From Gentiana macrophylla (taxonomy: Eukaryota; Streptophyta; Magnoliopsida; Gentianales; Gentianaceae), in NCBI GenBank assembly GCA_026214975.1, contig JAOBSW010000391.1, forward strand, positions 39,363 through 103,362: a DNA stretch of 64,000 nucleotides. The letters run 5' to 3'. Numbering within the stretch: position 1 is the stretch's first letter; the number at the start of each line of letters is the position of its first letter. Shown here piece by piece: positions 43,447 to 52,842 of the stretch. The translations under genes were made by a program, and so were the position numbers. Under the pieces are notes generated by a model, which did no database searches, was not told the origin of the DNA, and saw only the letters and a program-made list of their open reading frames with translations.

Positions 43447-45353
43447 TGTTAGGAAATCTACGCGGGAACGCAGCGGAATTCAAAATTTTGATTTTCTTTT
43501 ACCCAAGATCGACTTCGTTTAAGCAATAAACAAATAAGTAGTAGACGGTGGTTACCTTCGTTGATCTAAAAGATCGACGCTTTGACCGTCTAAGGAGAGT
43601 AGTTCTGCATAGAGCCGCCCAAGTGTTCGGCATCTACCGCAAGTCCACACGAATAGCCCACCGGAATCCCATCATGGATTGCTATGGGAAAACTCCGGTT
43701 TCTAGACCTGCCTTTTTCTCCTCTCTCTAACTCCCTATAGGATGCTCTCTATTTTACACAAGAACTATTAGTTCTTGGAATTATGATGTACAAAAGAGCT
43801 TGACACTCACCTCCTATTTATAGTGGTTGGGGCGCCCCCAGTAGAGTAGTGGAGAAGAAAACATTTTCCCAATAAAATAAGGAAACTCTCCTAGATTGAT
43901 TTATCTCATTTAATATTAAATATTTCCAAGATATTGTCAAAATCTTATATTGACTATCTTTATCTTATTACCATAAATCAATTTACACATGTGTGCAAAT
44001 CTATAGTCATTAATATCTAATATTAATATATGATAATCTTATTAATTAAATTGCACAATCCAAGTTTATCTTATACACTTCAATGTGGCGCCCCATATAG
44101 CCAAATATTGGCTTCCGGAATATTTTTTAATTAATATAATACTTTGATTAATTAATTTGCAAAATCCATGTGTATCATATACACATATAAATTTCGACAC
44201 ATAAACATCAACTATATATATTTAACTAATCAACATAATTAATATCTTGTATTATATTTATTCATAATAAATAAATACCACCATATTAATTTACCACTAT
44301 AACCTTTATAGTCTCGAGATAAACTTTCCTTATTTGGTTATCATCTATAATTTAATCCGGCTAGATGTTCATTTGTGTGTGACCTGATAGGCTTCCGAAT
44401 ATGTTGGCCGTAGACACAAAGTGCAAATTACGAAAATGCCCTTCATGCCTAACGATCACGGGATAGCGTCTAGCAACACACCGTGACCCCCAATCATCTG
44501 AAGAGTCAAATGCAATGACTACTACCATTCATGTGAAAGCAGATTACCGTGTAACTTACAATCCTATCATTTGTAATAATATCCATACGATCGTTAGTCG
44601 AGTGTCAAAACATCAACGACCGTATCTTATAATCTGGATATCATGCTCTCTCAAAGTAACTCGTTTACTCCCACTTTGGAAAGATTCACGAGAGTAAGGC
44701 ATTCTTTATAAGAAGGCCATTTCGGATATTCGATCCCAATCATAGGATACGCGATTCCCGGACGACCAATCATGTATACTCTGCATGCATCAATATCACA
44801 CCCAATCACTACCGCATGATCGCCCCGTGGTTATGGGAAACCTCAATAGTGTCAAAGCATGACTATCCACACCGTGATGCCATGAAGACTCTGGTCGTAA
44901 GGATAATTACACAACCGTCAAATAGTGTGACACTTATCCGTGTAAGCGGGTCGATCCTAACGTCGCATTATCTAATACCACGCCCACGTATAGTCCAAGT
45001 GTCTCTACACTTCGATGAGCGAGATCAATCCCACGCCCTTAAAGACGAAGACATCTAATACGTGCTAGTCTGTTTATACTATCAATGCCCTGTTTAATAG
45101 TACATCAGCCTAGAGACATTTAAGTATCAAACTTATTAAAGTGATTAGAGATCTCATCAACCATAATCGCCTATCATGGTTTCTCTATCACAGTTTAATA
45201 CTAAGGACGTTTCATAATTGGTTCTTTAAAAGAACAAATATATGACAACAGAAAATCCATTTAATATATGCACAAACATAAAGAAATAGTAGAAATGATC
45301 CGAACCGGTCGGATCCAGTCCAACCCGATTGGGTTTAGGACACTATTTCAACA
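43447..45353 (-). repeat. 5' LTR of copia-like element C (1907 bp, minus strand)
   Basis: It opens TGTTAGG next to the PBS and ends TTCAACA, followed by the GATAA target duplication. It matches 36180-38082 over its full length. Both LTRs contain an AT-rich middle part and a conserved end. Confidence 0.92.
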
Positions 45354-45490
45354 GATAAAGCCTCGAAAGAGGGGAGAGGTACTAGATACTCTACGCGGCT
45401 ACTAGGAACAATACTAAGAAACTGTCGATTGGCTTCTAGCGAAACACCTTTGTTGAAAGAATTTCTTTTGTAATTCCTTACATAAAGATT
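45354..45490. other. Right remainder of the organelle-derived insertion (tentative)
   Basis: It begins with the target duplication GATAA and continues the sequence interrupted at 36179. It should be the far side of the insertion that split element B, since copia B sequence resumes by about 45500. The minus strand is open over much of it ([20 protein letters not shown]). I do not recognise it; a mitochondrial origin is inferred from the left part. The right boundary is uncertain by some tens of bases. Confidence 0.45.
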
Positions 45491-46904
45491 CAGAAAATAC
45501 CGGATCTCCTCTTGATTGTGAGTCCATTTCTGATTAGGGTGCAATATCCTTTGGTATATCCAGGCTTGTCTTTACTTCAAAATTTTACTTTTGGTCCATC
45601 TTTTGCTATAAAGTTACTGAGACTGTCCTTGCTCTTCGCCTTGTGCCTAGAGCAACCACTGTCAAAGTACCATACATCCTGCAATATAAATTAAACATTT
45701 TTAGGTACCCAACTCTGTTTGGGTCCATGGGGGTCAGTTGTCAGTACAAATCTGGGAATATATCCTTTAGGTACTCTTCGGATATTGTTGCACATATTTT
45801 CATATATATAAGCCACATTCTCATAGTATCTATGTCTGGATTGTGTCTTATTTATATGATTTCTCAGATCTTTTGGGTGGAACTTGTTTCCATGATTGAA
45901 ACTTGAAAAATAACCATCATTTCTTTTACTAACTGAGGTCTAGGTTGAGAATTGTAATAAATCCTTTGTTGACCTTTGAAATTTGAAACTTGTAATAAGT
46001 TTTCACTGAAATGATTGTTTTCATCAGTTTGAATCTTGCATTCAGAGAAATTCCAGTCATCATCAGTTGGAAATAATCTGCCTTTCACCCTGACTTTGTG
46101 AATCTTTGAATAATTAATATTCTTGGATTTACTATGACTGAAGTTTCTTTTGGTTCTTGGCCTGATTAGCAGTAAATCAACCTTTTCTATTTTCATTATG
46201 TTCAGCTGATTTACCCTTTTGGTTGAGCCTGTTGTTGCTTACAGCTGACCTTTTTAAAAATTGACGCTGAGTTTGACTTGATTCACGTTGAACTTGTTTT
46301 ACTAGTTCAACATGCTTCTTATTCTCAGGACATTGTTCAGCTACGAACTTAACACCGGGTTTGGTATTAGGTTCAGTTGCTTTACTTGTTCCTCTTTTCG
46401 AAGTTTGCTATGTATCAAATCCTAAGCAAGTTCTATCTCCATATGGCTTACCAGATTTGAATCCAGTTGCTGAACTAGACTGAGTAATAGATTCGATTGT
46501 TCTTTCTTTGGTGCAATAGGCGACACATCGATCCTTTCCTTTGCTAGTTCTGCTTAGTTTCAACGTGTTCGATTCGGACTCAATCTTTTGACTTATAGAA
46601 TTAAAGATTCTTTCGGACTTTAATCGATTCATAACCCGGCTTGTATGGTGACAAGTTGACTCATCAATTTGTCAAGTGTTTCTTCTAATTACGAGGTTTT
46701 GGATTGGAATCATTTGTTCAAAAACATGCATTTTTCATGGAAATCGAAGTGAGCTATATTTAGAGTTTGAATCACATACCTCATTGGGAACTTCCATGTG
46801 TGCCATTAAAGCTGTGTCATCTGATAGTCTTTCAGTACCAGCTTCATAGTCTGATTCATCTCCAGCAAGGAGTGCCCTTCTGCCAATTCTTCTTGGTTGA
46901 ATCT
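45490..46904 (-). pseudogene. Gag tail and protease region of copia element B
   Basis: The minus strand carries the copia protease block with the catalytic DSG (WYFDSGCSRH, about 45672-45643) and [18 protein letters not shown] at about 45560-45510, the stretch just before integrase. 46632-46408 and 46196-45864 are open Lys/Ser-rich pieces of the Gag-to-protease linker. 46904-46735 is the part after the zinc knuckle (RRALLAGDESD, ALMAHMEVPNE). Frames change several times. It is bounded by the organelle insertion at one end and element E at the other. Confidence 0.75.
46900..46904. repeat. Target site duplication of element E, left copy
   Basis: AATCT precedes TGATACGATC. AATCT also follows the other LTR at 49102-49106. 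Confidence 0.85.
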
Positions 46905-47680
46905 TGATACGATCACGAATGAGGTTCCCGACCCTTTGGCCCCGATACAGCCGACAGATCATCTTGTAATTCGAGATGGGCCTATGATGAGTCTCCAAAA
47001 GAAAAGGATGCGAGAGGCTTTGAATAATCTGATCCTAGATAATGATTTGGAGCAAGAGTAGCCCAAGTCGGAGGAAGAACAGCCCATAAAATGCATCATT
47101 TATGCAATTGGGCTTGAGGACAAAGAAGATGGGCTTGGTTATATTGCAAGCATAATTATTTAGTTATTTATTTCGGTCAATAAGGCTGTCCAAAAATTGT
47201 GGCGCCATCTATTAGGTTGTTTTGGGCTTGTTTTATTATTTTGGTGTTGGATTTTGTTTAATAATTACCTTGTGGGCTTAGATGACACAATAGAGACTAG
47301 AAAAGCCCATGGATGGGGCGCCTATGCTAAGTCCAAGTTTACTTAGGTTTTATTTTACTAGTTTCCTTCTCCCACATTGCTAAGGAGGATTACTAGTCTT
47401 TTATTTGTAGCCTATATATAGGCAAGCAACTATCATAATAAATAACAACATTATTATTGAAATTCAGTTAAACTTTTGCTTAAGTCGAGTCGGCTTAGTC
47501 AATCACTTGCGACTGAGTTTTCTCTTTGTCGTAGAGAAGACACCCCTTTCAAGAACGAATCAGCGTTGCGAGCGAGACGTTGTTTATTCTTGGCCTTAGT
47601 CCTAGGTTGGAGACGCTAGGTCTAGGTTACCTTAGCTCGTTATTGATCCTTTAATCAATTCCTGGGATCGTATCGCATCA
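46905..47680 (+). repeat. 5' LTR of chromovirus derivative E (776 bp)
   Basis: It opens TGATACGATC and closes ATCGTATCGCATCA, an imperfect inverted repeat. Its first ~155 bp correspond to the 3' end of pol in the 3' copy. It contains a TATA-like cctatatatagg (47411-47422) upstream of aagcaactatc. Confidence 0.88.
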
Positions 47681-48492
47681 GTGAGGTTGGGTATGGCAGC
47701 GTTTGGGTACTAAATTGTTATATTCTTCTGCATTTCACCCCCAAACGGATGGTCAAACTGAGGTTGTTAATCGTGTTTTGGGTCAGTTGCTTCGTACCGT
47801 TGTTCAAAAGAATTTGCGAAATTGGGAAAATTGCTTGCCGTTTGTGGAATTTGCTTATAATCGTTGTAAACATTCTGCTACTCGTTTTACCCCTTTTGAG
47901 GTTGTATATTGGTTCAACCCGATCGCCTTTTCTTTGGCTCCATTGCCCGCGGTATGCGAGTTAGCTTGGATGGTGACGCAAAGGTGAGTTGGTGAAAGAT
48001 TTGCATGCGCAGGCTCGGAAGAATGTGGAAAATGCAACAGCTCGGTACATGAAGCACGTGAATAAGGGCCGCAAGGAAGTTATTTTTGAACCCGGTGATT
48101 GGGTTTGGCTGTATTATCGCAAAGACCGCTTTCCCAAACAGAGGAAAACCAAGTTACATCCTCGTGGTGACGGACCTTTTGAAGTGCTGGAGCGGATCAA
48201 CAACAACGTCTACAAGATTGCCATTCCTGAAGATTGGGGTATCTCGAATTCGATTAATGTGGCTGACTTGATGCCCATTGACAATCCTTACGATCTGAGG
48301 ACAGATCCTTCGCAACCGGGAGGGATTGATATTATCATGAATGAGGTTCCCGACCCTTTGGCCCCGATGCAGCCGATAGATCATCTTGTAATTCGAGATG
48401 GGCCTATGACGAGGCTCCAAAAGAAAAGGATGCGAGAGGCTTTGAATAATCTGATCCTAGATATTTATTTGGAGCAAGAGCAGCCCAAGTAA
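47681..48492 (+). pseudogene. pol: Integrase C-terminal remnant of element E, running into the 3' LTR
   Basis: Coding starts exactly at the LTR end with the integrase core ([23 protein letters not shown] with the catalytic Glu, then FVEFAYNRCKHSATRFTPFEVVY). A frameshift near 47960-47985 leads to 47989-48492 ([77 protein letters not shown]). The last ~55 codons lie inside the 3' LTR. Gag, protease, RT, RNase H and a PBS are absent. It shares the PGG-[NI]-D and GPMTR blocks with element D. Confidence 0.85.
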
Positions 48493-49101
48493 GAGGAAAA
48501 CAGCCCATAAAATGCATCATTTATGCAATTGGTCTTGAGGACAACAAAGATGGGTTTGGTTAGATTGCAAGCATAATTATTTAGTTATTTATTTCGGTCA
48601 ATAACGTTGTCCAAAAATTGTGGCGCCATCTATTAGGTTGTTTTGGGCTTGTTTTATTATTTTGGTGTTGGATTTTATTTAATAATTACCTTGTGGGCTT
48701 AGATGACACAATAGAGACTGGAAAAGCCCATGGATGGGGCGCCTATGCTAAGTCCAAGTTTACTTAGGTTTTATTTTACTAGTTTCCTTCTCCCACATTG
48801 CTAAGGAGGATTACTACTCTTTTATTTGTAGCCTATATATAGGCAAGCAACTATCATAATAATTAACAACATTATTATTGATATTCAGTTAAACTTTTGC
48901 TTAAGTTGAGTCGGCTTAGTCAATCACTTGCGAGTGAGTTTTCTCTTTGTCGTAGAGAAGACACCCCTTTCAAGAACGAATCAGCGTCGTGAGCAAGACG
49001 TTATTTATTCTTGGCCTCAGTCCTAGGTCGGAGACGCTAGGTCTAGGTTTCCTTAGCTCGTCATTGATCCTTTAGTCAATTCCTGGGATCGTATCGCATC
49101 A
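48327..49101 (+). repeat. 3' LTR of chromovirus derivative E (775 bp)
   Basis: It starts TGATATTATC within the pol frame and ends TATCGCATCA, followed by the target duplication AATCT. It is nearly identical to 46905-47680. Confidence 0.88.
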
Positions 49102-50037
49102 AATCTTCTTTGTCAGTTCTGGACATTCAGCTTTGTAGTGTCCAGGCTTTTTACAGTTGAAGCAAAGATACTCATCATCTTTTCTTTTCTCAGGAGTCTT
49201 CTTGATGAACTTCTGGGTTACAGGATGACCATTCTTCATCCTTCTAATTCTACTCATCATTAGAGCCATGTGTTACTCCATTTCATCCAACTGTTGAAGA
49301 TTGTTCGTGGATGTTTCTTGAGAGTCATTTGATGCTGCTACAAGTGCTGTGGTCTTTGCTTCCAGAGCTTTAATTATTGCAGCTGTGCTTGTAAAATCTT
49401 CACTGAATTCATAAGCTTTCAAATTTGAGAAGATTTTAAATGAGTCCTCTATGTCAAGTCTTCTAGATTCTGCCATAGCAGTGACCTTCATCTTCCAGCA
49501 CATTGGTAATGCTTTCAAGATTCTTGTATTGATAACTTTCTTTGAGTATTCGATCTTGAGTAGATCTAATTCATCAATGATAGCACTGAATCTTGTCTCC
49601 ATCTAGTCAATGGTCTCTCCAGATTTCATCTTGAAATTCTCAAAATTTTGTTTTGCAACAGAAATTTTGTTTTCTTTGATTGAATCAGTTCCTTCACAAA
49701 CTAGTTGAAGTTTGTCCCACATCTCTTTGGCAGTTGTGCAGTCTTTCACCTTTAAGTACATGTTGTTGTCAAGAGTTCTTAGAATAAAGTCCATAGCAAC
49801 ATTGTTGAGATTGTTTCGCTTGCGATCATCACTGGTCCATTCAGCTTTAGGCTTGGCAACTCAAACTTGTTCTTCACCTACAGTTTGCATGTGAGTGATC
49901 TGAATTGGTCCATCAGTGAGTACATCCATCATTTCATCATGAGTAGCAGCTAGAAAGCCTGCTTACGACGTTTATATTCATCAAATCTGTCCATGTTGCA
50001 CATAAGCATTTGTCTTGCATACTGATTGCTTTCCATT
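49102..50037 (-). pseudogene. gag: gag of copia element B (N-terminal part and zinc knuckle)
   Basis: ATG at 50037 (MESNQYARQMLMCNMDRFDEY), then a frameshift or stop near 49950. 49794-49603 (FILRTLDNNMYLKVKDCTTAKEMWDKLQLVCEG) and 49602-49273 (RFSAIIDELDLL, KVINTRILKALPMCWKMKVTAM) match the copia Gag core (UBN2-type). A CCHC zinc knuckle (CFNCKKPGHYKAEC) lies at 49164-49123. One stop separates the two main frames at about 49603. Element E sits directly downstream of the knuckle. Confidence 0.85.
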
Positions 50038-50148
50038 GTGAGTGAGTGGAAACTGATTGTACAACTACTGGAAACTGAGCATTCTTAATGAGAACAACTA
50101 AAGGAGATTTAGAGCAAATGAGCTTTTAACAATTGCTTGTTAAAGAAA
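50038..50148 (-). other. Leader of copia element B
   Basis: A short untranslated stretch between the PBS and the gag ATG; nothing else is recognisable in it. Confidence 0.6.
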
Positions 50149-50166
50149 CACGGCTCCGATACCAAT
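50149..50166 (-). other. Primer binding site of copia element B
   Basis: The minus strand reads attggtatcggagcc directly after the LTR end ACCAACA. It matches the initiator-Met PBS with one difference (TGGTATCAGAGC in the standard form). Confidence 0.85.
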
Positions 50167-51897
50167 TGTTGGTCCCTTGGAAAGGCTAACACACGTTTAG
50201 AGGGGGGGTGAATAAACTTGTCCCTAAAAACTGGATTTAAAACAAATTATGGTTCAGATTAGAACTTGTGTGGAGTTAAGCTAACTCATCATCGAGTTTA
50301 AGTCAAAGCGACTTAAGCAAAAAGCGAGTCAAGCGGCGGCGGATATAATTTTAGCCTTTTTCTTGATCTTGTTATTCTGTATGAAAGCTAAGTCTGTTAA
50401 ACTGAATTCTGATGAATGTCAGTTTGTGAACTGTGAGATGTATAACAATCAATTATCAAAATGCTGTAGATAAATGCTAAGTGAATAAATACATGCGTAA
50501 GATAAATGAGGCAGATATTATAGAGGTTCCAGGTGGCGTAATTATGTACGTCCTCTCTTCCCCTGTGGTGCGGATGAAAATTCTACTAGAACTTCTTGAG
50601 GTGAACTGTTACAAAAAGTCCTAAACAATAGTCCATGCTAATTCCTAACTTCACTATCAAAATAGTTGTAGAACAGGTAGAATTGCTGCTCTTCAATTGC
50701 TTGAACACTGGTTCTTGAAGGGTTACGTATGCTTCTTCACCAGCTACCACCACAAACATAGTCTACCCGACTGCTTGTAACAACTGTCCTTGGCAAAACC
50801 TTCCCGGTTTGCTTCACAGTCTAAACCTTTGATGTAGAATCAAAGTTGGACTGAGAATCAATAAATTGATTCTTGTTTGTGGTTCTTCTAAGTGTCTGAA
50901 TCTGGATAAATTATGTGTAGCTTGAACACTTGAAGAGATTCTTGATATGATCTTGTTAGAGCGCAGAGATGATAGCAATTCGAATAAAATGACTAATGAA
51001 CAACAATGCTTGTTAAAACTTCGTATTTAATCCTTGGTGCAAAGTCCTCTATTTATAGTGTGAGGTCCAACGTTCATCTTGCTTGAATTCGAATTGTATC
51101 AACGTCTATCTTGTAACGGCTATATTTTCTGACCGTTCTGATGTGTCCGTATTTCATCCAAAAAATTGCTTCCTTTAAAACCTTCAACTGTACTATCAGT
51201 TTGTTGAATGACTGACATGTAAAAATGGGTTTACTAATCAGTTCTATACTTGGACTAATAACTGAGATTTTACTCTTCTTCAAATATCAGTGCTCCAGTT
51301 TACATCTGATTGTAATTGACTTAATCAGACTACACCATAAAGAAAAATCTTCTAAGAATTCATTGTCTTTATGATTCTTAGGTCTTTATACAAGATCCAT
51401 AAAGTTAGTTCAGGTCACCACAAACTTGCCTTAAGTCCAACTTTATAGTCTCGACTTGTAATCTTCATAAGCGAGTTTGAACCTCGATTCTTCAATCTTC
51501 ACAATCGAGTCTGTGACCTCGGTTCTTCAATCTTCAGAATCGAGCGAGTGTGACCCTCGGTTCTTCAATCTTCTATATAAGCCAAGCGAGTTTGTATCCT
51601 CGGCGAACTTATCTTCTTGATTTGATGTAGGTGTATTAAAGTCGGTTTGTTTATCTTGATGATTTCGATTTCCTAAATGACTTCCGGTTTTGAGTTTCAC
51701 GACACACTAACTATTACAGTGCTTGTCTGATGTAACCTATACAAATATCAGACTCTAGTAAAACCTATACATTCAGTTCTAGACATCTTTTAGCTTTTCA
51801 CTATAACAGCTAGCTTCAGCACTTCATCAATGAGGTTAAGATAATACTTTGAATAAATATGATGAATTATCATCAAAACATAATTTTATTTCCATCA
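50167..51897 (-). repeat. Complete LTR of copia element B (1731 bp, minus strand)
   Basis: The plus strand opens TGTTGGTCCC next to the PBS and ends TTTCCATCA next to a PPT. It therefore has a PBS on one side and a PPT of a further copy on the other. It carries a TATA motif (minus ggcttatatagaag, 51568-51581), three ~36-bp tandem repeats (51472-51570) and the C-rich run near its end (minus strand, about 50196-50203). Confidence 0.88.
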
Positions 51898-52470
51898 ATT
51901 TCCCCCTTTTTGATGATGCCAAAACTCTCCATAAAAGAAAAGCTTAAAGATCAAAACAAATTAAAATAATGTAAAACTTGAAAACTGGATTTCATTAGAA
52001 TACACAAAAACTGGAATAGTTACACTTTGTTCAAATGAATTTTGACTAAAGACTAAGCCTTTTTCTGTGCTTTTTGTGTAACTGAAATAAACTTCATCTA
52101 TTTGTCGTGTAGACGATAATCATATTCTAGCTTGGAGTCTTCCTTAGAAAAGGTCTTATGATAGTCTACTTGACTTCCTTCTTTCCATTTTCTCCATAAG
52201 ATTTACTTTGGTAAAGCTGATTCATTTACGTAGTATTTCTTAAATTCTGCTACATCAGCTTTCATCTGTTCAGTTTTGTCTTTAATCTTCAGTTTGTCTT
52301 TGATCCTTTTGATCTTTTTATATTGTTCCATTTTCTAGTTTGAGAATTCATCAAATAAGACGTAGTTCAAGGATTCTTCAAAAGTCTTATCCTTGTACTT
52401 AGCTTCTATAGGATTATGATCTTTGACAAACTTTAACCATAGATCCTTTGTAAGAGTATCCCTCAGCGTT
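51898..52470 (-). pseudogene. Second copy of the extra-ORF 3' end and PPT of a B-type element
   Basis: Nearly identical to 30209-30775: the PPT (minus aaaaagggggaaat) at 51898-51911, then the C-terminal part of the extra ORF with several changes, including a stop. It breaks off after 'gatcctttgtaagagta' at about 52462. Confidence 0.85.
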
Positions 52471-52479
52471 TATCTTCTT

Positions 52480-52761
52480 CAGTTTCAGTAGGTGTAGTCT
52501 GAGTCAGTTTGTTTATCTTGATGATTTCCAGTTTCCTAAATGACTTCCAGTTTTCAGTTTCACGACACACTAACTATTACAGTGCTTATCTAATGTAACC
52601 TATACAAATATCAGACTCTAGTAAAACCTATACATTCCGTTCTAGACATCTTTTAGCTTTTCACTATAACAGCTAGCTGCAGCACACCATCAATGAGGTT
52701 AAGATAATACTTTGAATAAATATGATGAATTATCATCAAAACATAAATTTTATTTCCAACA
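52480..52761 (-). repeat. Truncated LTR start of a B-type element
   Basis: Homologous to the first ~275 bp of the B LTR (51627-51897). On the minus strand it opens TGTTGGAAATAAAATTTATG at 52761, which shows the original TGTTGG start of this LTR. Confidence 0.8.
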
Positions 52762-52842
52762 CGTTTATCTAAATACGGAAACCATTTGTCTTAATAGCTT
52801 ATGATGTGTTACATATACCTTTTCAGCTTTACTTAGTGGTTT
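52762..52842. other. Short unique stretch between copia LTR and satellite
   Basis: About 80 bp that match neither the B LTR nor the satellite consensus. No ORF or known motif is seen. Confidence 0.5.
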
